DNA from: Gallionellaceae bacterium
GTDB taxonomy: Bacteria; Pseudomonadota; Gammaproteobacteria; Burkholderiales; Thiobacillaceae
DNA: 64,000 nucleotides
Direction of reading: 5' to 3'
Assembly: GCA_028714875.1 (NCBI GenBank)
Contig: JAQTLN010000003.1
Span: forward strand, 62,001 to 126,000
The notes beneath the pieces were generated by a model. The model did not search any database, was not told the origin of the DNA, and was given only the letters and a program-made list of their open reading frames with translations. Positions 46,983 through 55,951 of this stretch are shown one piece after another. The position numbers and the translations under genes were made by a program. The stretch's first letter is position 1. Each line of letters starts with the position of its first letter.

Positions 46983-47059
46983 CAGCGCGTCATCAGGGAC
47001 ATTCAGCCATATCCCTCCTCCAATCTGGAACTGGCCGATAGCAGGTAAGCTTCCGCGCC

Positions 47060-47776
47060 ATGCCGTTAGCCCGTTCCGCCACTTGTTCCGAGGAAATTCG
47101 CCCCTTTCCGGGCGGGCATCCGTCCTACCTCCTGCGCCGCAGCAGTCGGCGGCGAAGCCTGGCGTTGCGGGTTTCCGAGGCTGGCGAAATCGTGGTCAAC
47201 GCACCCTTGCGCCTGTCGCAGCGGGAGATCGACGGTTTCCTGCACAAACACGCTGACTGGATCAGCGCGCGCCTGCAAGCCGCGCGCGCGCATCGCTTTG
47301 ACTGGCAAGACGGCGCGCTACTGCCGTATCTGGGCGGTCATCTGCAATTGCGTCTGCTTGACCAGCCTGGCCCGGCCCGCGCCCGCCAGGATGGCGCGGC
47401 GCTGCTCTGCAATGCCTTGCCCACACAAACACCGGCCCTGGTGCTGCGCTGGTATCAGCGCAACGCCCGCGCGTTGTTGGGCGAACGCCTGGCGCATCAC
47501 GCCGCTCGCGCCGGCCTCGCCATGCCGCCGTTGCGCTTGTCCAATGCCCGCACGCGCTGGGGCAGCAACTCGGCCAAGGGCGTGATCAGTCTCAATTGGC
47601 GCCTGCTCAAGGCGCCGCTTGCAACCATCGACTACGTCATCTGCCACGAACTCGCCCACTTCAAGCAGCGCAACCATTCCCCAGCCTTCTGGCGTGAAGT
47701 GGAAGCACTGTTCCCGGATTGGAAAAAAGTACGCGCGGAACTGCGGCAGAATGGCCGCCTTTATTTCCAGTTCTGA
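47060..47776 (+). CDS. YgjP-like (DUF45) zinc metallopeptidase-domain protein
   Basis: 238 residues. The gluzincin motif HELAHFKQRNHSPAFW (about 194-209) gives H-E-x-x-H and a third histidine ligand. RWGSNSAKGVISLNWRLL is the other family signature. Homologues are often found with restriction or housekeeping loci; the substrate is not known. It has an Arg-rich N-terminus and no signal peptide. Confidence 0.88.
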   Translation: MPLARSATCSEEIRPFPGGHPSYLLRRSSRRRSLALRVSEAGEIVVNAPLRLSQREIDGFLHKHADWISARLQAARAHRFDWQDGALLPYLGGHLQLRLLDQPGPARARQDGAALLCNALPTQTPALVLRWYQRNARALLGERLAHHAARAGLAMPPLRLSNARTRWGSNSAKGVISLNWRLLKAPLATIDYVICHELAHFKQRNHSPAFWREVEALFPDWKKVRAELRQNGRLYFQF

Positions 47777-47799
47777 AACCGTTTACAGGAGCCATTCGT

Positions 47800-48171
47800 A
47801 TGGAAATCCCCGCCTGGGTGCGCCAGTTGTTCCACAGCATCGACGCCCGCGACGCGACCGCTTTCGCAGCCTATCTGGCCGAGGACGGCACTTTCCGCTA
47901 CGGCAGCCAGCCCGCCGTGGCTGGCAGGGACGCGGTGCGCGAGCATGTGGCGGGCTTCTTTACCGGCTTGAGCAGCCTCAGCCATGAGCTGACCGGATTC
48001 TGGTGGGGAAAAACGGGAGATACCTGTTTTGTCCAGGGCGAGGTGACCTATCACTTGCCCAACGCGGCGGTGGTCACGGTGCCTTTCCTCAATCTGTTCC
48101 ACATGCGTGATACGGCGATCGTCGATTACTTGGTCTACACCGATCCCACGCCCCTGTTTCAGGGGCCGTAG
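47800..48171 (+). CDS. NTF2/SnoaL-like small protein
   Basis: 123 residues from ATG 47800 (ACAGGAGCC upstream). The fold is predicted as NTF2-like: helix VRQLFHSIDARDATAFAAYL, ED-GTFRYG strand, GRDAVREHVAGFF and a C-terminal sheet VPFLNLFHMRDTAIVDYLVY. Such domains act as isomerases or hydrolases or only bind ligands; no function can be set. It is 24 nt after the YgjP-like gene and probably co-transcribed. Confidence 0.8.
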   Translation: MEIPAWVRQLFHSIDARDATAFAAYLAEDGTFRYGSQPAVAGRDAVREHVAGFFTGLSSLSHELTGFWWGKTGDTCFVQGEVTYHLPNAAVVTVPFLNLFHMRDTAIVDYLVYTDPTPLFQGP

Positions 48172-48219
48172 CTTCAGCTGTGCTTGCTCTGGCGTATCCA
48201 ACTGAATACAGTTCGATTC

Positions 48220-48492
48220 ATGAATCAATTCCATCGCACCGCTGAATTCGATGCTTGGTTATCAACCCTGAAAAACAAGGTTGGCGTAGCCCGGATCGTC
48301 CAGCGACTGGATGCCGCCGCCGCCGGAAATTTTGGCGACTGTGGGCCGGTAGCCGAAGGGGTTTCCGAAATGCGTGTTCATGTCGGCCCCGGCTATCGGG
48401 TGTATTACACAAGGGTGGGTGGGGGCAAATCATCGCAGTCCCGCGACATCAAGCGAGCCATCGAGATGGCTCGCGCTTTGCGAAAGGAATGA
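48220..48492 (+). CDS. HigB/RelE-type toxin, apparently with a short internal deletion
   Basis: 90 residues from ATG 48220. It matches the addiction-killer family (TIGR02683-like): FHRTAEFDAWLSTLKNK, RIVQRLDAAAAGNFGDCGPV, GVSEMRVHVGPGYRVYYTR and SSQSRDIKRAIEMAR. In the members I know, about ten residues with a hydrophobic strand (like LVxLLxGGDKSTQ) follow GYRVYY. Here VGGGKSSQ follows at once, so the core strand seems lost. The frame is intact, but toxicity is doubtful. The antitoxin gene follows after 3 nt. Confidence 0.72.
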   Translation: MNQFHRTAEFDAWLSTLKNKVGVARIVQRLDAAAAGNFGDCGPVAEGVSEMRVHVGPGYRVYYTRVGGGKSSQSRDIKRAIEMARALRKE

Positions 48493-48495
48493 GCC

Positions 48496-48780
48496 ATGAA
48501 AGTCGAAACCGCGCCGTTTGATGTCGCCGATTATCTGACCGACGATGAAACCATTGTCGAATACCTGACCGCCGCGCTGGAGGATCCCGATCCGGATATG
48601 TTTCTGGTGGCGATGAAAACCGTGGCCCGCGCCCGCGGCATGACGCAACTGGCGAAGGATTCCGGGCTCGGGCGCGAGAGCCTGTACAAGGCGCTCGCCC
48701 CCGGCGCGAAGCCACGTTACGAAACGGTGATGAAAGTGGTGCGCGCGCTGGGGGTGAAGCTTCACGCCGAAGTGGCGTGA
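48496..48780 (+). CDS. HigA-type antitoxin (XRE-like addiction-module antidote)
   Basis: 94 residues, the usual length for the antidote family that follows these toxins (TIGR02684-like): [20 protein letters not shown] at the N-terminus and an HTH ([34 protein letters not shown]). It binds its promoter and the toxin. It is intact, so the locus is still a plausible regulator even if the toxin is damaged. Confidence 0.87.
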   Translation: MKVETAPFDVADYLTDDETIVEYLTAALEDPDPDMFLVAMKTVARARGMTQLAKDSGLGRESLYKALAPGAKPRYETVMKVVRALGVKLHAEVA

Positions 48781-48838
48781 GTGCTCGCGGCATGCGCGCG
48801 GCCAGCGACGAGCCCTACCTGATTGCGGCTACGCGAGG

Positions 48839-49726
48839 ATGATCCCCTGGCTCCACCCCTCCACGCCGTTCCCCCCCCTGGAACGGGCGCTGACGGAACC
48901 CAACGGCTTGCTGGCGGCGGGGGATGATCTGTCGCTGCCGCGCCTGCTGGAGGCTTACCGACACGGGATATTCCCCTGGTTCAACGAAGGCGAACCGGTG
49001 CTCTGGTGGTCGCCCGATCCGCGCATGGTGCTGTTCCCGGAGGAATTCAAGGTTTCCCGTTCGCTCAAGAAAACGCTCGCGCGTGCCGATTATGTGGTGC
49101 GGGTAGACACGGCGTTTACCCGGGTGATGCGGGCGTGCGCCGAACCGCGAGACGCGCACGGCGGAACCTGGATCAGCGAGCCGATGATCGCGGCGTATGG
49201 CGCACTGCATGAGGCGGGGTATGCACACTCTTTCGAAACCTGGATGGATGGCGCGGACGGTGAAGAACTGGTTGGGGGTCTGTACGGCGTCGCCGTGGGT
49301 AGGGCATTCTTCGGCGAATCCATGTTCACGCGTAAGACCGATGCCTCGAAGATCGCATTGGCGCATCTGGTCGCCACCCTCAAACAGCATGATTTCGGCG
49401 TCATCGACTGCCAGATGAAAACGGCGCATCTCGCCTCTCTGGGCGCGCGCGCGATTCCGCGCGGCGAGTTCAGCCGCCTGCTGGCGCGGTTGACGCCGCA
49501 ATCGCAGTTGTTCGGCCCCTGGACTAACCATTCATGGCCTGTGGGGTCGCACCAGTCTATGCAGGCCGCGCCTGGCCATGAACTGTTTCCCTCACCCCCA
49601 GCCCCTCTGATGGAACCCCTAGCCAATCGACTAGGCGGGGAAACAACTCCCGCCAAGTCGCTGGCTATCCCGGAGGGAGAGGGGAGCTTCGAGAGTCGCT
49701 ACCGCGACTTTCACAGTAAGCCATGA
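48839..49726 (+). CDS. aat: Leucyl/phenylalanyl-tRNA--protein transferase, tail extended by a repeat
   Basis: 295 residues. Aat adds Leu or Phe from tRNA to proteins with basic N-termini, marking them for ClpSA degradation. Blocks: [56 protein letters not shown] and HDFGVIDCQ. Normal proteins end near residue 235. Here the last 45 residues or so (from about 250) are encoded by the repeat at 49588-49684. It adjoins bpt, so both N-degron transferases sit together. Confidence 0.94.
   Translation: MIPWLHPSTPFPPLERALTEPNGLLAAGDDLSLPRLLEAYRHGIFPWFNEGEPVLWWSPDPRMVLFPEEFKVSRSLKKTLARADYVVRVDTAFTRVMRACAEPRDAHGGTWISEPMIAAYGALHEAGYAHSFETWMDGADGEELVGGLYGVAVGRAFFGESMFTRKTDASKIALAHLVATLKQHDFGVIDCQMKTAHLASLGARAIPRGEFSRLLARLTPQSQLFGPWTNHSWPVGSHQSMQAAPGHELFPSPPAPLMEPLANRLGGETTPAKSLAIPEGEGSFESRYRDFHSKP
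49588..49684. repeat. family D repeat split by a second palindromic insert, inside aat
   Basis: CCCTCACCCCCAGCCCCTC and TCCCGGAGGGAGAGGGG are the two parts seen together at 30094-30132. Here about 60 nt are inserted between them. The insert (49621-49666) is itself an imperfect inverted repeat: AGCCAATCGACTAGGCGGG pairs with CCCGCCAAGTCGCTGGCT. Confidence 0.8.
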
Positions 49727-50469
49727 GTTTCGCCGCCGAACTGCCCATTTTCCGACTTCAGTTTTATCTGACGTCGAGTTACCCCTGTAGCTATCTCGCC
49801 AATCAGAGCGCGCGTTCGCAGGTGGCCGCGCCGAGCGGCATCGTGGATACGGTGGTTTACAGCGAACTGATGCGCGTGGGTTTCCGGCGCAGCGGCCTGC
49901 ATGTCTACCGTCCGCATTGCGACCATTGCCGGGCCTGTACGCCGACCCGGGTGCTGGTCGATGGTTTCCAGGCGAGCCGCGCGCAACGCCGCTGCCTGGC
50001 CAGGAACGCGGACCTGGAAATTCGCCTGAAACCGTTGCTGTTCGACGAGGCGCATTACCGCCTCTATCGCCGTTATCAGGCGGCGCGCCATGCCGGGGGC
50101 GGCATGGATCAGGACGACCGCGAGCAATACCGCGGCTTTCTCCTGCAAAGCCGGGTGGACAGCGCCCTGATCGAATACCGGCTGGCTGGCGAGGTGGTTA
50201 TGGTGGCGTTGGTGGATCGCCTGCTCGACGGTCTTTCCGCCGTCTACACTTTTTTCGAACCTGGCCTGGAACGGCGCAGCCTGGGGGTATTCGGGGTGCT
50301 GGAACAGATTCGCCTGGCGCGCGAACTGGGGCTGCCCTATCTCTACCTGGGTTACTGGATCGCCGATTGTCGCAAGATGGCCTACAAACGTGCCTACCGC
50401 CCGCTGGAACTGCTGTTGCAGGGGCGCTGGCAAGCCGTGGAGAACGAGCGTGAAAAATGCGCCGACTGA
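49723..50469 (+). CDS. bpt: Aspartate/glutamate leucyltransferase (Bpt, ATE family)
   Basis: 248 residues. It transfers leucine to N-terminal Asp or Glu, feeding the N-degron path with Aat. The ATE N-terminal domain is clear: [19 protein letters not shown] and [13 protein letters not shown], the cysteines probably binding a metal or cluster. The C-terminal ATE domain includes [20 protein letters not shown] and [17 protein letters not shown]. It overlaps the aat 3' end by 4 nt (ATGA), a coupling that depends on the repeat-derived tail of aat. Confidence 0.93.
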   Translation: MSFAAELPIFRLQFYLTSSYPCSYLANQSARSQVAAPSGIVDTVVYSELMRVGFRRSGLHVYRPHCDHCRACTPTRVLVDGFQASRAQRRCLARNADLEIRLKPLLFDEAHYRLYRRYQAARHAGGGMDQDDREQYRGFLLQSRVDSALIEYRLAGEVVMVALVDRLLDGLSAVYTFFEPGLERRSLGVFGVLEQIRLARELGLPYLYLGYWIADCRKMAYKRAYRPLELLLQGRWQAVENEREKCAD

Positions 50470-51016
50470 ATTGCCGGATGCCGTGGAACAGGTGCGGCGC
50501 ATGCACGCGCCCTTCATACATGCCGTGGTGGGCGCCTTGCGTGACCGCTCGCGCCTGCCGGAATTGATGCAGACCCTGGCGGCGGCCGAACAGCAGGGCT
50601 GGGCCACGCTGGCCGGCGCCTTGCGCCAGATCATCGAGGGCAAGCGCGACGCGAGCGTGAAGCTGGGACTCGACGAGGAAGACCGGGTCATCGTCGACAC
50701 CGTGTTGCGCGGCCTGGAGAACCCGGCCAGCCTGCCGGCCCTGGATCAGCAACCGGACGGCCGCGCGGCGGCCCCCGGCCTGGCGTCGATGATCAGCGCG
50801 GCCGGACATGGCGATGCCAAGGCGCTTGCCGTGCTGGCCGACATGGCGGAACAGATGGTGCGCGCCGGGGGCGACATGGCGCGTCTCGGCGGCGTCATGC
50901 GCCGCCTGGTCAATGGCGAACGCGATAGCGACGTGTTGATGAAAGGGATGGGGCCGCTCGGGCGCCAGTTGTTGCTCGATATTCTGAGCGAGCTGGGCAA
51001 GGCGGGCGTGCATTGA
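50450..51016 (+). CDS. Hypothetical helical protein between bpt and the PilZ gene
   Basis: About 188 residues from GTG 50450, which has GGAG eight nucleotides upstream and overlaps the end of bpt. It is soluble, alpha-helical and Ala/Leu-rich (ALRDRSRLPELMQTLAAAEQ, MISAAGHGDAKALAVLADMA, GGDMARLGGVMRRLVNGERD). No family recognised. It lies 32 nt before a PilZ gene and may work with c-di-GMP signalling, but only position suggests that. Confidence 0.68.
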   Translation: MKNAPTELPDAVEQVRRMHAPFIHAVVGALRDRSRLPELMQTLAAAEQQGWATLAGALRQIIEGKRDASVKLGLDEEDRVIVDTVLRGLENPASLPALDQQPDGRAAAPGLASMISAAGHGDAKALAVLADMAEQMVRAGGDMARLGGVMRRLVNGERDSDVLMKGMGPLGRQLLLDILSELGKAGVH

Positions 51017-51048
51017 TGACCACAGAAATATTGAAGGGATAACAACAC

Positions 51049-51972
51049 ATGGTCGAAGACAGTTTCATGGTGCCGGTGCGCAAAGCGGAGATCGAGATCG
51101 GCAAGCCTTTGGGGTTCGCGGTCTACGACGTGGACCACAACCTGCTGTTGAATCGCGGCGTGGTGGTGACTTCCGAAAACCAGGTCGAGGTGTTGCTGCA
51201 AAAAGGGCTGTTCCGCGAGCGGGTGCGGGAGAAAAACGGCCATGTCACGGCGCGCCTCGAAGACGACAAACCGGCTGAAGCGGGGGGCGGCTACGTCAAG
51301 CCGCAGGAGGAGAACCTCAGTTTCGACGCGGTCAAATTGATGCCGGGTGATGCCCTGCAATTGCAACCCATGCTCGAAGGGCAGACCGAGCGTTTCACCG
51401 TGCATGTGATCGGCGTGATGAAGCCCAGGAGCGTGCTGGTCACCATGCCGGTGGTGGAGGGCAAACTGATCTTTGTGCGCGATGGCCAGACCTATCTGGT
51501 GCGCGCCTTTTCCGGCCTCAATGTCTGCGCCTTCAAAGCCAAAGTACTGAAATCGCAGTTGCAGCCCTTCCCCTACCTGCATCTCTCCTACCCCGACTCG
51601 GTGCAGGCCTTGCGTATCCGCAAGGCCATGCGCGCGCCCGCCAGCATCATCGTCGCCGTGCAGCAGAGCGAGGAGGGCAAGCAGATCGGCGCCGGCAAGA
51701 TGGTCGATATCAGCGTCGGTGGCGCCAAGATGTTTTCACCCATGAAACTCGGCGAGAAGGGCGATAACCTGTGGTTGTCGTTCAAGGTCAAACTCGGCGA
51801 CATGGAGGAATATGTGAAAACCCCGGTGGTCATCCGTTCGGTCGGCGAGGAGGATGACGAACAGGGCAAGCGCATGAAAGCCTTCGGCATCCAGTTCGGT
51901 GAACTTGGGCAATCCCAGCGTTTGATCATCATGAACCTGGTCTATCAGCATCTCTTGAAGGAAGGCGTCTGA
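51049..51972 (+). CDS. PilZ-domain c-di-GMP receptor (YcgR-like)
   Basis: 307 residues: an N-terminal domain with [10 protein letters not shown] and [18 protein letters not shown] like the YcgR N-terminal (flagellar brake) domain, and a C-terminal PilZ domain with [12 protein letters not shown] (near 188, RxxxR) and DISVGGAKM (near 219, D-x-S-x-x-G). Both c-di-GMP-binding motifs are intact. Together with the CZB-GGDEF and HD-GYP genes it completes a synthesis-breakdown-receptor set in the window. The stop overlaps thyA by 1 nt. Confidence 0.88.
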   Translation: MVEDSFMVPVRKAEIEIGKPLGFAVYDVDHNLLLNRGVVVTSENQVEVLLQKGLFRERVREKNGHVTARLEDDKPAEAGGGYVKPQEENLSFDAVKLMPGDALQLQPMLEGQTERFTVHVIGVMKPRSVLVTMPVVEGKLIFVRDGQTYLVRAFSGLNVCAFKAKVLKSQLQPFPYLHLSYPDSVQALRIRKAMRAPASIIVAVQQSEEGKQIGAGKMVDISVGGAKMFSPMKLGEKGDNLWLSFKVKLGDMEEYVKTPVVIRSVGEEDDEQGKRMKAFGIQFGELGQSQRLIIMNLVYQHLLKEGV

Positions 51973-52766
51973 TGCGGCAATACCTCGACTTGTTGAACCA
52001 TGTGCTGGCCCACGGCACCCGCAAGGACGACCGCACCGGCACCGGTACCATTTCGGTGTTCGGCCATCAGATGCGTTTCGATCTACAAGCCGGTTTTCCC
52101 CTGCTCACCACCAAGAAAGTCCATCTCAAATCCATCCTCCACGAGCTGCTCTGGTTCCTGAAGGGCGACACCAATATCAAATATCTGAAGGACAACGGGG
52201 TTTCCATCTGGGACGAATGGGCCGACGAAAACGGCGACCTCGGCCCGATCTACGGTTACCAGTGGCGCTCCTGGCCCGCCGCCGATGGCCGCCATATCGA
52301 CCAGATCAGCGAAGTGCTGGAAACGCTGAAACGGAACCCGGATTCACGCCGCATCATCGTTTCCGCCTGGAACGTCGGCGAGCTGCCCAACATGCGCCTG
52401 CCGCCCTGCCACGCCTTTTTCCAGTTCTACGTGGCCGACGGCAAGCTCTCGTGCCAGCTCTATCAGCGCAGCGCCGACATCTTTCTCGGCGTGCCCTTCA
52501 ACATCGCCAGCTATGCCCTGCTCACCCTGATGATGGCGCAAGCCACCGGTCTGAAGCCCGGCGACTTCGTGCACACCCTGGGCGATGCCCACATCTACCT
52601 CAACCACCTGGACCAGGTGAAGCTGCAACTTTCCCGTGAGACGCGCTCGCTGCCGACCATGCGGCTGAACCCGGCGGTGACCGATCTGTTCGCCTTCAAA
52701 TACGAGGATTTCACTCTGGAAGGCTACGACCCGCACCCCGGCATCAAGGCGCCGGTGGCGGTGTAG
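51972..52766 (+). CDS. thyA: Thymidylate synthase
   Basis: 264 residues, the same length as E. coli ThyA. It methylates dUMP to dTMP using methylene-tetrahydrofolate. The catalytic cysteine lies in [12 protein letters not shown], with [36 protein letters not shown] and [12 protein letters not shown]. The start overlaps the PilZ gene stop (TGATG). Confidence 0.97.
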   Translation: MRQYLDLLNHVLAHGTRKDDRTGTGTISVFGHQMRFDLQAGFPLLTTKKVHLKSILHELLWFLKGDTNIKYLKDNGVSIWDEWADENGDLGPIYGYQWRSWPAADGRHIDQISEVLETLKRNPDSRRIIVSAWNVGELPNMRLPPCHAFFQFYVADGKLSCQLYQRSADIFLGVPFNIASYALLTLMMAQATGLKPGDFVHTLGDAHIYLNHLDQVKLQLSRETRSLPTMRLNPAVTDLFAFKYEDFTLEGYDPHPGIKAPVAV

Positions 52767-52781
52767 TCCGGCGCGGCCGGC

Positions 52782-54284
52782 ATGCCCGCGTCCTCCGCGC
52801 TTGAGCAATTGGCCTGGCGCCTGGCCGCGCAACAACCGCGTCTGGCCGACTTCGCGGCGGGCCTGCGGCCGGCGCTGGCGCCCGGCGCGCGGCTGGCCAT
52901 CCGGCGCCTGGATGGCGCCACCCAGAGACTGGAAACCCTCGCCGAAATCAGCTGCGATTCGGCTCGGGACACCCTCCGCCAGGCCCTGAACCCGGAACTC
53001 TGGACGGCGTTGTCGCGCCTGGCGCGCGGCGCCGAAGTCTGGGAGGGCACGGCCGCAGAGGCGAGACGCCGCTATCCCGGCCTGTTGTCGAGTGACTGGA
53101 GCGGGCCGCTGGCCCTGGCCGGCTTGTACCGCGACGACGTGGCGGGCCTGTTGCTGTTGGCGCAGGCCGATCCCGTCGCCGCCGCCGGCGCGCTGCGCGA
53201 GCCCTGCGCCGCCGCCCTCGCCAACGAACTGCGCTGGCGCGAACTGGCGAGCGGGCGCGAGGCGGCGGAAGCCGAGCGGCAGGCCCTGTTGCTACGCCTG
53301 AAACGCCAGGACATCAGCGACAGCATCGTCGGCGCCGAAGCCGGTCTGCGCGAGGTCATGGAGGCCGTAAACCGGGTGGCGCGCGCTGATACCCCGGTGT
53401 TGATCCTGGGCGAAACCGGCAGCGGCAAGGAAGTGGTCGCGCGCGCGCTGCACCAGCGTTCACGCCGTGTTGAAGGCCCCTTCCTGCGCGTCAATTGCGG
53501 CGCGATTCCCCCGGAACTGATCGACTCGGAACTGTTCGGCCATGAACGCGGCAGCTTCACCGGCGCGGTGGGCGCGCGTCGCGGCTGGTTCGAGCGCGCC
53601 GACGCCGGCACCCTGTTTCTCGATGAAGTCGGCGAACTGCCGGCCGCCGCCCAGGTGCGCCTGTTGCGGGTGCTACAGGACGGCGGCTTTCAGCGCGTGG
53701 GCGGGGAACGCACGTTGAACGTGGATGTGCGGGTAGTCGCCGCGACCAATCGCGACCTGCGCGCGGCGGTCACGCGGGGAGCGTTTCGCGAAGACCTGTG
53801 GTTTCGCCTGGCCGTGTTTCCCATTCCCCTGCCGCCCCTGCGCGAACGGCTCCAGGACATTCCCGCCCTGGCCGCGCATTTCTCGTTGCGCGCCGCCGAA
53901 CGCCTGGGCTTGCCGCCGCGCATGCCCGATGCCGCCGATCTCGGCCTGCTGGCGGCCTACCCCTGGCCCGGCAATGTGCGTGAACTGGCTTCCGTGCTCG
54001 AACGCGCCGCGATCCTGGGCGACGGCCGCGCCCTGGATGTGGCGCGCGCGCTGGGGATCGCGCCATTCACACCGCCAGCCGCGCCGCTCGCGGAGGCCGC
54101 CAGCGAAGCCCGCCCGGCGTCACTCGAAGCGGCCATGCGCCGGCATATCGAAGCGGCCCTGGCGCGCTGCCACGGGCGCATCGAAGGCCCATTCGGCGCC
54201 GCCCTCGCCTTGAGCATGAACCCCCACACCCTGCGTTCCCGCATGCGCCGACTCGGCATCCCCTGGGGCAAGTTCCGGGGGTAA
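52782..54284 (+). CDS. Sigma-54-dependent activator with GAF-like N-terminal domain
   Basis: 500 residues: an N-terminal GAF-like sensor (about 20-170), a short coiled coil, an AAA+ domain with Walker A GETGSGKE (near 209) and Walker B FLDEVGE, and a C-terminal Fis-type HTH (NPHTLRSRMRRLGIPWGKFRG). The sigma-54 contact loop reads GSFTGA instead of GAFTGA (about 257-262). The layout resembles NorR/FhlA types, but the signal is unknown. Its 3' end and 64 nt beyond occur again, diverged, at 55246-55459. It is 15 nt after thyA. Confidence 0.9.
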   Translation: MPASSALEQLAWRLAAQQPRLADFAAGLRPALAPGARLAIRRLDGATQRLETLAEISCDSARDTLRQALNPELWTALSRLARGAEVWEGTAAEARRRYPGLLSSDWSGPLALAGLYRDDVAGLLLLAQADPVAAAGALREPCAAALANELRWRELASGREAAEAERQALLLRLKRQDISDSIVGAEAGLREVMEAVNRVARADTPVLILGETGSGKEVVARALHQRSRRVEGPFLRVNCGAIPPELIDSELFGHERGSFTGAVGARRGWFERADAGTLFLDEVGELPAAAQVRLLRVLQDGGFQRVGGERTLNVDVRVVAATNRDLRAAVTRGAFREDLWFRLAVFPIPLPPLRERLQDIPALAAHFSLRAAERLGLPPRMPDAADLGLLAAYPWPGNVRELASVLERAAILGDGRALDVARALGIAPFTPPAAPLAEAASEARPASLEAAMRRHIEAALARCHGRIEGPFGAALALSMNPHTLRSRMRRLGIPWGKFRG

Positions 54285-54348
54285 GGGTCGGATAGCCCAG
54301 CTTGGGCTGGGAATTGGGTGGCTATTAATCGGCCTTAAGAGACGGTCA
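54136..54348 (+). repeat. Direct repeat, copy 1: 3' end of the sigma-54 activator gene
   Basis: From codons for the MRRHIEAAL region through the stop and 64 nt beyond. It aligns with 55246-55459 (offset about 1110 nt) with about 23 differences in 213 positions by my hand alignment (about 89% identical), and only a 1-nt gap. The two copies bracket the DUF4160/DUF2442 pair. Confidence 0.92.
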
Positions 54349-54473
54349 AGGTTCAGGCTGAATGTGTGATTGCATGGCCTGACCCCGCTTGGGAGACCCA
54401 TGACGGCGCAATGGAAAACACACGCCGGAAGTCAAATTGCATGTATGCAACCATTGCACTAGCATCTGGTCCC

Positions 54474-54704
54474 ATGCCAGTCATCCAGCGCTTTTCAAAT
54501 TGCCGGGTTGCCATCAACCCGCGAGATCACGCTCCTCCACACTTTCATGTCGTGCTCAACGATGGACGTGAAGCCTGGGTTGCCATCGCCACAATGGAAA
54601 TCCTTCACGGCAAAGTGGCTGCGCGCGAGATGACCGATGTACTGGCCTGGGCCAGGATCAATCAGACCATGCTGGCAAGGAAATTCGAGGAGCTACAACA
54701 ATGA
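54474..54704 (+). CDS. DUF4160 protein (toxin-antitoxin-like pair, first gene)
   Basis: 76 residues from ATG 54474 (MPVIQRFSNCRVAIN); ATG 54441 is an alternative and neither has a strong ribosome site. The DUF4160 signature is PRDHAPPHFHVVLNDGREAW, with the histidine cluster typical of the family. DUF4160-DUF2442 pairs are common in bacterial chromosomes and are often taken for toxin-antitoxin-like modules, though the function is not settled. It overlaps the next gene by 4 nt. The pair is bracketed by the diverged direct repeat. Confidence 0.82.
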   Translation: MPVIQRFSNCRVAINPRDHAPPHFHVVLNDGREAWVAIATMEILHGKVAAREMTDVLAWARINQTMLARKFEELQQ

Positions 54705-55198
54705 GCAAAGACCATTTTCAACTGACCTCAGTGACGCCCCTGCCGGGCCACCGGCTGCGCCTGATTTATGCGGATGGCCAAACGTTCGAGGTTGGTCTCA
54801 GCGAGTGGATCGCCACATCGCCCATCCTACGTCCACTCAAGGAGGCCGCGCTGTTCGCCCAGGCAAGGATCGGCTTTGCCGGTCGGACAGTGGAGTGGAT
54901 TGCGGACGAGCTTGATCTTGGTACCGACAACCTGCGCAACCTCGCCATCGAACAGGCCGGCGGTATCGGCCATGAACGCATTTGGAACTGGCTGCACGAG
55001 ACCGGCTTGACGCTGGAGCAGGCCGCGAATGCGCTGGGCATCTCGCGCCGAATGTTGATCTATTACCGTGACGGCGAGAAACCGATTCCTCGTTCGATCT
55101 GGCTGGCGTGTCTGGGTTGGGAAGCCGTGCGCCCGAAGGGTGACAGCCTGCCGCGGCAGATCCCTACAGCGCGGGAATATGCCGCGATGCATGGTTGA
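54701..55198 (+). CDS. DUF2442 protein with C-terminal helix-turn-helix
   Basis: 165 residues: DUF2442 in the first 80 (TSVTPLPGHRLRLIYADGQT, RPLKEAALFAQARIGFAGRT, VEWIADELDLGTDNLRNLAI) and an HTH in the second half (GLTLEQAANALGISRRMLIYYR) ending PRQIPTAREYAAM. The DNA-binding tail suggests it represses the pair, in the manner of an antitoxin. It is coupled to the DUF4160 gene by ATGA. Confidence 0.82.
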   Translation: MSKDHFQLTSVTPLPGHRLRLIYADGQTFEVGLSEWIATSPILRPLKEAALFAQARIGFAGRTVEWIADELDLGTDNLRNLAIEQAGGIGHERIWNWLHETGLTLEQAANALGISRRMLIYYRDGEKPIPRSIWLACLGWEAVRPKGDSLPRQIPTAREYAAMHG

Positions 55199-55246
55199 TT
55201 TATCAATGGCTTGGAGAAATTGTGAGCCTGGCCCCTTTGGCCCTGT

Positions 55247-55394
55247 GCGCCGGCATATCGAAGCGGCGTTGGCGCGCTGCCACGGGCGTATCGAAGGCCA
55301 ATTCGGCGCGGCCCTCGCCTTGAGCATGAATCCCCACACCCTACGTTCCCGAATGCGCAGACTCGGGATGCTCTGGGGCAAGTTCCGGGGGTAA
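55247..55394 (+). pseudogene. Headless 3' fragment of a sigma-54 activator gene
   Basis: Encodes RRHIEAALARCHGRIEGQFG through RSRMRRLGMLWGKFRG and a stop, matching the last 48 residues of the activator at 52782-54284 with three substitutions. No start or ATPase domain precedes it. Most base differences from the intact gene are silent, so it was under protein selection before it was cut off. Confidence 0.85.
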
Positions 55395-55432
55395 GGGTCA
55401 GATAGTCCAGCTTTGGCTGATGAATTGGGTGG

Positions 55433-55457
55433 CTCTTGATCGGCCAAAGCAGACGGT
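55433..55457 (+). repeat. 25-nt sequence repeated inverted at 61589-61613 (left copy)
   Basis: CTCTTGATCGGCCAAAGC followed by AGACGGT. Its reverse complement occurs at 61589-61613 with one mismatch. A third, more diverged version is in copy 1 of the direct repeat (54321-54346). Confidence 0.85.
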
Positions 55458-55460
55458 CAT

Positions 55461-55951
55461 GGAGTCCTGGAAATGTGGCCCTGTAATTCCTTGATTTCCA
55501 TGCCTTCCAGAATCTGGAGGATCAGGGTGCCCACCTTGGTTATCTCTTGGGTGACGCCCTCGATATCGACTTTCCATGGAAAAATGAGCCGGTAGCTGTC
55601 AAAGGCTGCGAAGGGAAACTGTGAACAGTCGCAAAAGCGAAGGGATACGTAGTGACTCAGGCAGGAAAAACGTGACAGCCCTCCATGAAGTGGCGCTACG
55701 GGGATGGAGCATAAACATCCCCGCTGACGTATCAAGGCTGATCGCGCAAGCATCAACTGGGTTTTATTTAACCCAGTTTGTTTGTGCTGGTTTACCCAAG
55801 TGGGTCATCCATACCCCAGCCGCCTTAGTTGATCTCGCATTGACCGAATGAATTCAAAGACGTCCAACAGCGCTGTGAATGGCATATTCTTTGCTTAAGG
55901 ACCAATGGAAGTCCACACGAATGGCAGCTAACCCTTAGAGGGGAGCGAGAC
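55461..55951. other. Gene-poor stretch at the start of the five-gene cluster
   Basis: About 490 nt without a convincing gene. A plus-strand frame from GTG 55621 (76 residues, AAGGGA five nucleotides upstream, containing GFYLTQFVCAGLPKW) and a minus-strand frame at 55457-55756 (99 residues, containing VTQEITKVGTLILQILEG) overlap each other. Neither matches a family I know. I expect the promoter of the downstream cluster here, but could not fix boxes with confidence. Confidence 0.4.

Larger units (their letters stand above)
55246..55459 (+). repeat. Direct repeat, copy 2
   Basis: Diverged second copy of 54136-54348. The match continues past the stop codon through AGGGTCAGATAGTCCAGC-type sequence to AGACGGTCA. 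See the pseudogene entry for its coding part. Confidence 0.92.
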
